Source of the DNA: Aphidius gifuensis
Taxonomy: Eukaryota; Arthropoda; Insecta; Hymenoptera; Braconidae
NCBI RefSeq assembly: GCF_014905175.1
Contig: NC_057793.1
Span: 11,284,001-11,348,000 of the forward strand
Length of the DNA: 64,000 nt
Reading direction: 5' to 3'
Positions within the stretch are counted from its first letter, which is position 1; each line of letters begins with the position of its first letter. The notes beneath the pieces were generated by a model. That model was not told where the DNA came from. It ran no database searches and saw only the letters and a list, made by a program, of their open reading frames with translations. This document shows positions 1-9,405 of the stretch, piece after piece. The position numbers and the translations under genes are program-made.

Positions 1-2
1 CC

Positions 3-3000
3 ATAAATAATAAAATTTATAGACCTCCTCATAATTTGCGGGAAGAAGTCGAGAGACAGGTACAAGAGGGAGTTTTGAAGGGTATAATTAAACCTTCAGA
101 AAGCCCTTATAATTGTCCTGTCTGGATTGTCCCTAAAAAGCCTGATTCTAAAGGCAATATTAGACATAGAATGGTAATTGATTATAGACCATTAAATGAA
201 AAAACTATTCCGGATGCGTTTCCGCTGCCCAACATTACGGATATATTAGACCAGTTGGGGGGTTCAAAATATTTCTCTGTATTTGACTTAGCATCTGGAT
301 ACCATCAAATAGAAATGGATTCCAAAGATGCGCACAAGACTGCTTTTTCAACTCCACGTGGTCACTGGGAGTTCACGCGCATGCCGTTTGGCCTGGCAAA
401 TTCCCCCGCGACATTCCAGCGATTAATGAATTTAGTCTTTGTCGGTATGCAAGAAATCTCCATGTTCATCTACCTAGACGACATAGTCATTTTTGCAAAA
501 ACCCTCGAAGAACATGACGAAAAAATCATGGAAATGATGGAAAGACTTCGTAAGGCCAACCTGCGCTTGCAACCAGACAAGTGCGAGTTCTTAAAACCGG
601 AAGTACATTATTTAGGCCACGTGATTGGCGAAAACGGGGTCAAACCCGACCCAAAAAAAATCGAAGCGGTTAAAAACTTCCCTAAGCTCAAAAACCAAAA
701 GAATGTTCGTCAATTCTTAGGGCTTAGTGGATATTACCGCAGATTCATAAAAAATTATTCGAAAATTGCAAAACCTCTTACAAAATTACTGCAAGATGGC
801 GTAGAATTTGTGTGGGGAAAAGAGGAAGAGGAAGCATTTGTTACTCTAAAAAACCTCCTTTGTAACGCACCGATTCTACAGTATCCGGATTTGAGTAAAC
901 CGTACATCATCACTACGGATGCTTCCGGATACGCAATAGGTGGTGTTTTGTCACAAGGCGAAATTGGAAATGATAAACCAATCGCCTACTTTTCGAGAGC
1001 TCTTAGAGGAGCTGAGCTGAATTATAGTACGTACGAGAAAGAAGCCAGAGCCATTTTAGACTCGGTGGTGAATTTCCGAACTTACGTGTATAATTCAGAA
1101 TTCACAGTAGTAACTGACCACGAAGCTTTAAAGTGGTTCAGTAACCCAGTAAATAATAATAATAGAATATGTAAATGGAGGTTAAAATTAGCCCAATATA
1201 AATTCAATGTAGTCTATAAATCAGGCAAATTAAATTTGAACGCAGACGCTTTATCCAGGAACCCCGTAGAGGGACCTGAAAGCGAATGCGGAAAAGATAT
1301 TTTTGTTGTCACAAGAAACCAAAATAGGAAGCCTCAACCTATTGTTGAAACAAGGCCTCTTGAGGTGGTGACAACACCAGAACCCACTCAGAAAAAGAGG
1401 GGTAGACCAAAAAAATTAAAACCTTTTGTAACGAATAAGCCTCCAATTTTATTGAAAAAGAGAGGCAGGCCCAAAAAAGGGGAACTTTTGGAAACAAAGG
1501 GAACCCCAACTTCTCTGAAAAAAAGGGGCAGACCCAAAAAGATTCTACCTTCTTCCGAATCGCAAGAGGGGGGAGATTCAAAAGGTGAAACAGTCAAAAT
1601 TACAACAAGTAAACATCCAATTGATGTTGAAATAGCTGTAGACTTGCCAAATAATATAGACCAAATTAATAAAGACGACTCAGACTCCCAAGACTCAGAA
1701 GTGAGCGAGGACGAGATCGAAACTCAAATTGAACACAGTTCGAAAAATATTATAACTTCTAGAGAACCCTTCCAAGTTCAAAAGAACCATAAAATGTATT
1801 TCGTATCAGAAAACGGCGAACCTTGTGATTCAGGCGCCAAAGAATTATGTAAAAAACATAGTAATATTTTAAAACACCCTGTCGAAGCAGGAAAAGCAAG
1901 TTGTAAAGTGGTGGGTAAGAAACTTCATTTTCCTCTTGTAATAAAAAAAAGGGAGGGGGAGTCATTACTTACAATGATTAAACATATAAGAGGAGCATTA
2001 AACCATGCTCACGAGATTATGTTGGAAAAAGAAATAGAATCTGTAGTCATTTCAAAATCAAATAAAGTTTGCAATATAGAATGGACGGAAATTTTAGAAA
2101 TAATAAAAGAAGAATTTATGAATAGTCAAATTAAAATTATTATTTGTACAAATGAAATCGAATTTGTTGATATAAAAGAAAGGGATCAAATTTTTAATGA
2201 GGCCCATCAGGCACCCATAGGGCATATAAAGGTAAATAAAACTTACAATAGAATTAAAGAAAGATTTTATTGGGAAAATTTAAAAGAAGATATCCAGTCA
2301 CGAATACAACATTGCTTAGACTGCCAGAAAAATAAATTTGTTCGTAAAAGAACAAAACAACCAATGGTAATTACCGATACACCAAGGTCCGCTTTTGAAA
2401 AAATTGCCATGGACGTGGTAGGCCCTTTAGCCACCACTAAATCAGGCAATCAATGCATCCTTACCATGCAGTGTTTATTGACCAAATTTGTAGTGGCAGT
2501 AGCCATTCCTAACCAAACTACCCCAGAAATAATCAAAGCCTTCATTGATAATTTCGTAAGCCTTTACGGTACTCCAGTCACAATCCTCAGTGACAGGGGA
2601 AGAAATTTCGAGAGTCAGCTTTTAAGGGCAATGGCTGGCCGATTTAAAATTAATAAATGTCGAACTACTGCTTTTCATCCACAGAGCAATGGCTCATTAG
2701 AGAGATCACATCACCCGTTGGGGGAGTATCTCAAACATTATGTAAATAATAAAAAGGATGATTGGGATGAATGGCTCAAATTGGCAATTTTGTCTTACAA
2801 TACGAGCGTCCATGAATCCACAAAATTTACTCCATATGAATTAGTCTATGGAAAAAGAGCCAGACTACCGTCATGTAAACCGTTACTAGAGTCGGAAAGA
2901 ATACCCACATTTCAAGGGTACATGGAAGACCTAGTCACGAACATACATGAAATTCAAGATTGCGCAAGACGCAACCTAATTCAAAGCAAAGAAAAAACAA

Positions 3001-3293
3001 AAAAATACTATGACCAGAAATTAAACCCAGTAAATTTTAAGATTGGAGATTACGTTTACATTGAAAAAGGACCCAAACCAGGGAAGCTTTACCCTTACTG
3101 GGATGGACCTTTTGAAATTTTAAATGTGACGGATAGAGGAGAGGTGGAACTGATAGACGGTGGAAAAAGGGAAGAAGTTTCCCCAAACCGTCTCAGGTTA
3201 TCTAAAATCTCGCCTGAAGAGGCTAAAATACTTGATAAAAATAAAACTAAATTAAGAGAATTAGAGCAAGAGGAGGAAATTACATATAATTAA
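3..3293 (+). CDS. pol: Ty3/gypsy retroelement pol, 3' part (RT, RNase H, integrase)
   Basis: The frame is open to the left edge, so gag, protease and the start of RT lie outside the window. Residues here count from position 36. Reverse transcriptase holds the YLDD catalytic box at 146-149, in a YLDDIVIF context. RNase H follows, with TTDASG around residue 295 and TDHEALKW. Then come a three-AT-hook linker (residues 453-503), an acidic stretch, and a conserved gypsy-type domain before integrase. Integrase has an HHCC zinc finger (first His 724, first Cys 760) and a D793, D853, E889 triad with D,D-35-E spacing. No frameshift or stop interrupts 1,085 codons, so the copy is young or was recently active. 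The protein would copy element RNA and insert the cDNA into host DNA. The env-like gene follows after 160 nt. Family assignment is firm; the exact clade (errantivirus-like) is inferred. Confidence 0.96.
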   Translation: MNNKIYRPPHNLREEVERQVQEGVLKGIIKPSESPYNCPVWIVPKKPDSKGNIRHRMVIDYRPLNEKTIPDAFPLPNITDILDQLGGSKYFSVFDLASGYHQIEMDSKDAHKTAFSTPRGHWEFTRMPFGLANSPATFQRLMNLVFVGMQEISMFIYLDDIVIFAKTLEEHDEKIMEMMERLRKANLRLQPDKCEFLKPEVHYLGHVIGENGVKPDPKKIEAVKNFPKLKNQKNVRQFLGLSGYYRRFIKNYSKIAKPLTKLLQDGVEFVWGKEEEEAFVTLKNLLCNAPILQYPDLSKPYIITTDASGYAIGGVLSQGEIGNDKPIAYFSRALRGAELNYSTYEKEARAILDSVVNFRTYVYNSEFTVVTDHEALKWFSNPVNNNNRICKWRLKLAQYKFNVVYKSGKLNLNADALSRNPVEGPESECGKDIFVVTRNQNRKPQPIVETRPLEVVTTPEPTQKKRGRPKKLKPFVTNKPPILLKKRGRPKKGELLETKGTPTSLKKRGRPKKILPSSESQEGGDSKGETVKITTSKHPIDVEIAVDLPNNIDQINKDDSDSQDSEVSEDEIETQIEHSSKNIITSREPFQVQKNHKMYFVSENGEPCDSGAKELCKKHSNILKHPVEAGKASCKVVGKKLHFPLVIKKREGESLLTMIKHIRGALNHAHEIMLEKEIESVVISKSNKVCNIEWTEILEIIKEEFMNSQIKIIICTNEIEFVDIKERDQIFNEAHQAPIGHIKVNKTYNRIKERFYWENLKEDIQSRIQHCLDCQKNKFVRKRTKQPMVITDTPRSAFEKIAMDVVGPLATTKSGNQCILTMQCLLTKFVVAVAIPNQTTPEIIKAFIDNFVSLYGTPVTILSDRGRNFESQLLRAMAGRFKINKCRTTAFHPQSNGSLERSHHPLGEYLKHYVNNKKDDWDEWLKLAILSYNTSVHESTKFTPYELVYGKRARLPSCKPLLESERIPTFQGYMEDLVTNIHEIQDCARRNLIQSKEKTKKYYDQKLNPVNFKIGDYVYIEKGPKPGKLYPYWDGPFEILNVTDRGEVELIDGGKREEVSPNRLRLSKISPEEAKILDKNKTKLRELEQEEEITYN
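1380..1560 (+). repeat. 63-nt coding tandem repeat encoding three AT-hooks
   Basis: Within pol, KKRGRPKK occurs three times. The RGRP cores start at nucleotides 1398, 1461 and 1524 (residues 455, 476, 497), exactly 21 codons apart. RGRP flanked by Lys is the canonical AT-hook that binds the minor groove of AT-rich DNA. The repeat sits in the linker between RNase H and integrase. Other repeat positions have diverged, so it is not a very recent duplication. Confidence 0.9.
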
Positions 3294-3454
3294 TAAATAA
3301 AACACTCACTTACAAAGTCTGTTCCGCATGTTTAGTAAATAAGGTAGATATTTTGGACTAACAGTCAACTCCGTCTCCAGTGAGTCCAAACTTACTGTGG
3401 GGGGGGAAGCGGGAGTCCAAAAGAGTAGAAACCGGTGTAAATAACATTGTATAG

Positions 3455-5386
3455 ATGCCAGAGTATTATAATAATAATTTACAGATGATTAGGAAAAGCG
3501 TAGCCATATTGATACTAGCGTTAGCCACGGTCGAGGCCCTCATTGGGTTCGATTGCACTGGACCCATGCTAAACACCACCACTATTTCGTTACTGGACGT
3601 CGACGAGTGTGATATCGCTCGAGAGCCAGTGAAGACTAGCAAAGCACGGGTGATGCTGAGCGAGCTAGCCACGTACACCCAGGCGGAAGCGTGGCTGTGT
3701 AAGGTTGAAGTATCTAGAATAGTCTTCAACTGTGGAGCCGCCACAGATTATGTAGCCATTACCAATAATGGCAACGCTAAATATATAAATCCTATTTCAA
3801 GGGATGCGTGTAAAACGCTTTATAATCACGGTACGGTGACAGTCGGCAACACGGTTATACAGCAACTGTCACCAAACATTGTAAATTATAGAGCTGTTAC
3901 ACTGGCAGGAAGTGCGAACTCAGATGGAGATTGTTCAGGGGCAAGTTATTCGGATGCTTATGGAAGCTGGAACCATGTTGTCGTAACAGCCTCCATAACC
4001 ATCACATACACAAAACAAAACGCTAGAGTTAAGTTAGAACAAGACAAAATCCATTTTAGTTCGGGAACTTCTTGCCAGTTGAGTGCTGAAACATGTATCG
4101 ACATGTACGGCGGTTATGCCTTCTGGGACAGTAGACCATCAAACCAATGGTGCGACTCAGAAAAATACATATGGAATATGGTATGGTCAGGCTGATATAA
4201 CAGAAAGCAAGGAAGGTACAGTTTATACAGTAGCTCACGACGATTATAGTTTTTCTCTTAAAACAAAAAGCTCATTTGAAAATTGCGGCGTTAAAATAAT
4301 TTCTACCGAACACCCCCGTTTATTTATAACAGAAGGTCAATCACTTTCAACCAAAGAAAGAAATGATCTTGAAACCCACGATATAATGAGAGTTATGTAA
4401 ATGCTAAGTTCGTTTATGTAGAGCGTTGGGCAAGGAATCAGATGAGCGATTTATATTATAATTTATTAGAAAATGAATGTAGATTAGAAAGAAAACAACT
4501 GCGTGCAAGCCTGTCCCTCGCTGCAAACCTCCCCGATGAATTCGCCTACCAATATATGGGTAAACCTGGTTACACAGCAGTAGCAGGGGAAGTAGTTCAT
4601 ATGATCCAATGTGTAGCCGTGGAGGTAAAAATAAGACAAGATGGTAAATGCTACAGCAATTTACCTATCACGAAAGGTAGAAATGAAAGTATGTTCATGA
4701 CTCCTCGCACACACATCATAACCCCTGAGGCAACTCAACTACCATGTAACGGTCCCCTACCACAATATTTTAAAATTGACAATCTATGGTACAAATTCAT
4801 TCCTAACCCAGTTTTGGGAGAAACACCTTCAATCTTGAAACCTGCCACTACAGCTAGCTGGAGATGCAATGCATTGACAGAATTAGCCTCATCAGGTATT
4901 TACACCTCAGAGGATCTAGAGAACATGAGAGAAAGAATCATGTTCCCTATTGAGAGATCCATGATATTGAGCGACTTCGCAGCTCAAGCTTCTGGTACAA
5001 ATCTTGTATACGCTAAAAGATCCTATATGGGGATCTTCAGCGATGAAGATTTTGAAAAGATATCTGAAAGTGTTTGGGAAAAGACATGGGGTAAATTCAC
5101 CTACTTTGGTAATATTAGCGCTGGAATTATTGGAATATTTACTATTGTGCACATTTTTAAGACAATAGCGGATACCATTCTACATGGTTACGCCCTCCAC
5201 GCTGTATACGGTTGGTCAGTACATCTATTAGCAGTACTATGGTCAACTCTGGCCACTGGGCTCTTACACGAGCGTAAAACTAAGCGAACTAACGATGGGG
5301 AATACTTCAAAGAGACCTCTCCTGACATCGAACTGCTCCCCCAAAAACGTAGAAACAGGCTTGTACCCAACCGCTCCCGCCAATAA
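3455..5386 (+). pseudogene. env: env-like glycoprotein gene with two frameshifts
   Basis: Three reading-frame segments lie in order: 3455-4195, 4083-4400 and 4442-5386. They shift frame near 4170-4195 and again near 4380-4400, so no single ORF spans the gene. The N terminus has a hydrophobic signal-like stretch (about residues 13-28). The ectodomain is Cys-rich. The last segment carries one or two hydrophobic membrane segments (about residues 218-275 of that segment) and a basic cytoplasmic tail. I see no furin-type cleavage site followed by a fusion peptide, as would be expected of the baculovirus-F-like Env of errantiviruses. The Cys/Thr-rich start of the ectodomain looks more like glycoproteins of chuvirus-like insect viruses captured by retrotransposons; this is recollection of a pattern, not a search. 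The breaks could be true decay or assembly indels. Confidence 0.72.
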
Positions 5387-5575
5387 CGACTACCGCTCGA
5401 TTCCCCAACCAAAACCCACATAATTATTTATAAGATTCAAGAAAAGTAATAATAATAATAATAATAATAAGTTAAAAATTAAGTTACGTTTAATAAACAT
5501 CATGAAAAACAATGAAAGGTAATAAATCTACGATATATGTGTGTTGGGTTGGTCTTTGTTTTAATTTGATTATAG

Positions 5576-6070
5576 ATGGAAGCACAGCATATTGTAAATA
5601 AAGATCTATCACCGGAGGATTCCAAACCCGAATCGCTCATGGACGAATCAATAGAAATGAACTTTATGAGAAAACAAAATCAACCTCTGGGATGGTTACT
5701 CACACAAAGACAAACTCACGGAATACGGGGGATAGAATGGTCTCTCTCCTGTAGTACCAGGGTTTGCGAGTGGAGACGGTATACCAAAGAATTAGAACTT
5801 CAAAAAACAATGGAAAAAATTGCTTCCGCCATATATCGACCATATTCCAATGACGACAACGTATTAGGTGAACACGTTTGGGATCCAAGGACTTCGACAT
5901 CAAGGAGACCACTCAGAAAAAAAAGAAGATTAACCAAGAATTCATCTAGAACAAACAATAACACAGTTCCACCACAACCTGGCCAAAACAGCGTTGGTGA
6001 AGGGAACTGGTTATTCGATGATGTTCCTCCTCCACGAACGTCAGGACGATACACACCACTGCAGTGCTAG
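5576..6070 (+). CDS. Hypothetical basic 164-aa protein downstream of env
   Basis: I do not recognise this protein. It is an intact 164-codon frame on the retroelement strand, 190 nt after env. A run ending in TAG (splice-acceptor-like, pyrimidine-rich upstream) sits just before the ATG. The C-terminal half is very basic (RRPLRKKRRL around residue 108), a plausible nuclear-localisation or nucleic-acid-binding patch, followed by an Asn/Pro-rich tail. It has no membrane segment or Cys cluster. A Trp-containing stretch (GIEWS) is loosely echoed by IEWSS in the N terminus of the next gene, which hints at a relationship but does not prove one. It may be an accessory ORF of the retroelement or an unrelated insertion. 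Confidence 0.5.
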   Translation: MEAQHIVNKDLSPEDSKPESLMDESIEMNFMRKQNQPLGWLLTQRQTHGIRGIEWSLSCSTRVCEWRRYTKELELQKTMEKIASAIYRPYSNDDNVLGEHVWDPRTSTSRRPLRKKRRLTKNSSRTNNNTVPPQPGQNSVGEGNWLFDDVPPPRTSGRYTPLQC

Positions 6071-6465
6071 GTGTCTACAAAAGTCCGATGATGCCGGACC
6101 TCTGGATGGTGGTCCTCCTATATTCTCACTTTACCATGATGTCTAACAATTAAAAACACCAATAATTTTTTTATATAAATAATAATTTTTTTTATTATTT
6201 TAAATTTCATTGTTATAATTTACGCCCTAAACAATTATTCCTATATCATATAAGTAACTAATTTTAATGTTTTTTGTCTGAAAAATACCCTTCTCCGATT
6301 GAAGGAATAATTAATCATGAATTAATTACCCCTTCAAGGAAGGCCACTACTACGATAATTCGTCTGCTAGATCTAAGTTACGTAAGAAAATTCGTGTCGA
6401 GTAGGTAAAAATACTAAAAGAAATCCGCATGTCTGCCTACTATTACAGAATGATACCATCGAAAA
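6071..6465 (+). other. AT-rich spacer between the two downstream ORFs
   Basis: It is AT-rich with a short inverted repeat at about 6292-6345 (CCTTC...GAAGG and TTAATCATGAATTAA). No coding frame is supported. Confidence 0.4.
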
Positions 6466-7647
6466 ATGGCAGCGCCACAATATTTAATAGCAGCAGAAAA
6501 CCTGCGAAAATGCCAACTACGAAGGTGTTCAATAGAATGGTCTTCTGCCCAGCTGAAAAGAGTGGTTTTAGCCAGAAGAACAAGTTGTGCCAGCTTGTTC
6601 TATGGTATCAGTCCAGCCTCTTGCATACAATTAAAAGAGGGTGTAGACACAGTAATTATTAAAAAGAAACCAAACGACCCGAGGGAAGAATTGTTGTGTG
6701 TACCGTGTTACGCAAAAACATTCAGAAATTCAGAATCTCGTTTCCACAAAATTGTACATAGGTTTCATCTGTTAACTTTAGAAAGAAACTTTAATTTAAA
6801 TTGCCATAAATGCCAACAAACCCTGTTAATAGAAAAACGGGCGGAAGAGTGTGAAGACTGTTTAGCGGAATATGTCCTTCATGATAACCTGCTAAACGAA
6901 TATAAGACAGTCATAGTGCGGGGTTTCATTAGTACACCTTGGGAACCAGCATCAAATTTGAACTGGCTACACCCATCGAATACCGTAACAAATCGAAATC
7001 CCCCACACAAACTGACACCAAGAGATTATGTTATTCAAATGAAAACAAAACCCACAAATGTATGCCCAACTGCCCCAATTAAACTTACCAGTCGGGGACC
7101 CGACGACACTCACAAGGATGAGTTTCGTTACAATTTAATTAGAACCCAGAAAGCAGAAGCGACGGTCAAAAATCACAAAGTTCAATGTCAACTCTGTGGT
7201 AACGACCACACTGCAGGACAATGTCCAAATTGGTTGGCAGCAAAATTAGCTACTATTAAGTTAGAGTTAATCGAAGATAAGCTGGAAACATTTGACAATT
7301 TAGACGACAGAGATTGTGAATACTGCAAATCAGGATATCACATCACTAACTGTTGTCCAAGTTTGTGGTCTTTAATCAATCTTGATCAAAGCCAAGCAAA
7401 GGTTATTCAACAACGGAAAATTCTGGAACAGCGGAAAGCATCAGAGAAAAAATGTTCCAAGGGTAAACCCACTGTACCTGTATCTCGTCGCCGATGTTAT
7501 TCATGTGGTAACATTGGTCATATCGCAGTAAACTGCCAAAGCCTCAAAAAAAGGTCTACCTCCACAAATCCAATAACCTTCACAATAAAAAATATGAACC
7601 CTAGCACAACTTCCCAGTATCGTGGAAGCATAAGAAATTTCTACTAA
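6466..7647 (+). CDS. Cys-rich protein with three CCHC zinc knuckles
   Basis: This is a 393-aa intact frame starting at an ATG in good context (aaaATGGC). The N-terminal half carries paired CxxC motifs (CVPC about residue 84, CHKC, CEDC) with intervening His residues, resembling a compact treble-clef or zinc-ribbon domain. The C-terminal half has three knuckles: CQLCGNDHTAGQC, CEYCKSGYHITNC and CYSCGNIGHIAVNC. The third is a textbook CX2CX4HX4C knuckle as in retroviral nucleocapsid; the second has one extra spacer residue. RNA or single-strand DNA binding is therefore likely. It lies 3' of env on the same strand, whereas a gag would lie 5' of pol. Two decayed relatives follow immediately. It could be an accessory gene of this retroelement, a displaced gag, or part of another element. 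No family name is claimed. Confidence 0.65.
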   Translation: MAAPQYLIAAENLRKCQLRRCSIEWSSAQLKRVVLARRTSCASLFYGISPASCIQLKEGVDTVIIKKKPNDPREELLCVPCYAKTFRNSESRFHKIVHRFHLLTLERNFNLNCHKCQQTLLIEKRAEECEDCLAEYVLHDNLLNEYKTVIVRGFISTPWEPASNLNWLHPSNTVTNRNPPHKLTPRDYVIQMKTKPTNVCPTAPIKLTSRGPDDTHKDEFRYNLIRTQKAEATVKNHKVQCQLCGNDHTAGQCPNWLAAKLATIKLELIEDKLETFDNLDDRDCEYCKSGYHITNCCPSLWSLINLDQSQAKVIQQRKILEQRKASEKKCSKGKPTVPVSRRRCYSCGNIGHIAVNCQSLKKRSTSTNPITFTIKNMNPSTTSQYRGSIRNFY

Positions 7648-8100
7648 GAAAGACAAGCGAAAGACAGGAGGAGTAGTATAAAAAAAAAAAAAAAACATTA
7701 TTAAACAAACAAAAAAAAAATAAACAAAAAAAAAAAAGAAGGAAAATTTTCTCATATCTCTAATTATTAGATTCTTTTCAAATAAACCATATCATATAAA
7801 TGGTAGAGACCATTAACTTTAAGAAATTTTTACTATTAATAAATTTAAAAAGATTAAACATTAGGGTCCTTTCTTCCTTCTGGGTTAATTTCTAATAATT
7901 ACAAATAATTATGTCCTAGGATAGAAGGATGAACAATCGCAATAAGTTGTTATTCTTCTAAAATAAAATATAGTTAGAACTTAACGATTAGAAATAATTT
8001 GGGTAATGTTGTATAAAAATAAATGTGTGAACTAATGAATTTTGCAAATCTGTTTAGATTTTTATAAATTTTTGTGAGCTTATCAACCAATCAACACACC
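7648..8100 (+). other. Spacer with A-rich runs and a possible polyA signal
   Basis: After the stop codon come A-rich runs (7681-7740) and AATAAA near 7781, compatible with a 3' end. The rest is AT-rich with no supported frame. Confidence 0.4.
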
Positions 8101-8796
8101 ACCATGATTTCTAAATACGTCACATGTCAATATACCGTGACACAAGATCCAAAGTGGGAGGAGTTCGACGTCTTACTCTCTCCAAAGGAGATTACCTCGA
8201 TGCTGTCAGGTCACTGAAGCATGCGGAAGCGGGACATCCAACCAAGCCAGGTCAAAGATTTGGTGGTATACCGCAGCAAGGATAGATACGCAGAGACCTT
8301 TTACTGCGTAAGCTGCACATGACATAGCACGAGATAATACAACAGAAGAAATATATGAAGTAACCCATAACACAACACTATGGGCCAATAACCATGACCA
8401 GGTGGATATTTACTGTGGACGATGCAAACTATTGATAGCAAAATTCCACCTAGTAAATGTGCACAATGTGCATACGGAGATAAGGGCTGGGGAATAGACC
8501 AAGGTCTCCTCAAGTCCCTCATGGAAAAGCAATTAGAAAAAGCAGCAGAAGAAGACTGGGTAGAAACAGAAGAGAACATAGGCTTGGAAACACTATTCCA
8601 AGACTCAACTGATAAATGCACACAATGCAACGGAGGTCATGATACAAAATATTGTCCTCAAGAATTAACAACCACAAAAGAACAAATAAAATCAAGGAAA
8701 ACCTTCCAATACCTGCGAGGGTGTTACCGTCCCGGTTGCCCACTAGACATGGTATCCAATAACCTAGAAAATGGAGAGAGGGCAAATCAACGTTGA
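8101..8796 (+). pseudogene. Decayed second copy of the Cys-rich/zinc-knuckle gene
   Basis: Pieces matching the 6466-7647 protein appear in order but in different frames. A good-context ATG at 8104 opens 38 codons. A segment at about 8253-8322 ends in FYCVSCT, matching the CVPC region. A CGRC segment at about 8410 and a KCAQC segment at about 8452 match CHKC...CEDC. A zinc knuckle, CTQCNGGHDTKYC, lies at about 8615-8655. The final frame (8422-8796) is open for 124 codons. Several indels and stops separate the pieces, so no full-length protein is possible. Order and spacing of motifs are the evidence for paralogy; overall identity is low. Confidence 0.6.
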
Positions 8797-9069
8797 AGAA
8801 GAGCTCGGAAGCTGGAGTCCTGTTCTGTCTCAAAGGGCTCCCTATATCAGCGGAGTCACTATTCATCAAGCAGAAGGAGAAGAACTATTTGTGCGACATG
8901 TACATACAAAAGTGACCTAATAAAGTATCACAACCAATACACCTACATAGACCATCCTCACATGTGGTCTGACGATCCAGAACTACCACTCAGCTGTGCA
9001 AACTGCACTAAGATATTGTTGGAACCACACGATCCAAATAAATGTGCAGATTGTGTTAGAGAATTTTGA
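8771..9069 (+). pseudogene. Decayed third copy of the Cys-rich domain
   Basis: A frame from 8771 ends with a GEELF segment, then shifts near 8890 into a second frame. That frame reads CATC, CANC and CADC with the same His-containing spacers as the 6466 protein, and stops at about 9069. The CxxC-x14-CxxC pair (about 8997-9055) is the best-preserved piece. No zinc knuckle follows, so this copy is truncated. It overlaps the end of the previous copy by about 26 nt, suggesting tandem duplication followed by decay. Confidence 0.55.
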
Positions 9070-9134
9070 CCTTCAAGGATCTCAAAGAACTTTACGCCCA
9101 GAGAATAGCCAAGGCTGCAAAAAGAGCCTGAGCC

Positions 9135-9405
9135 CAGCCTTAAAACTTCAAAAACGTCAACAACCTCCAAGAATTTCAACAACTTCAAGAACTTCTCAAG
9201 AACGCCAAACATTAACCAACTTCAAGAACTTCAAATTCAAGAACGTTAAACTTTAAACAACTTCAAGAACGTCAAACATTAAACCAATTCAAGAACCTAA
9301 ATCCAAGAACGTTAAACTTTAAACAACTTCAAGAACTTCAAACTTCAAGAACGTCAAACATTAACCAACTTCAAGAACTTCAACGTCAGAACTCTCAAGA
9401 GTCTC
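9135..9405. repeat. Degenerate short tandem repeat (AACTTCAAGAACGTCAAAC)
   Basis: Roughly a dozen imperfect units of 15-20 bp, built from CTTCAAGAAC, are strung together. Each unit contains TTCnnGAA, the tail-to-tail pair of a heat-shock element, though the spacing between units is irregular. Confidence 0.8.

Noticed and set aside
1339..2449. Open frames on the minus strand across pol
   Set aside because: Antisense shadows of an intact, clearly conserved pol gene.
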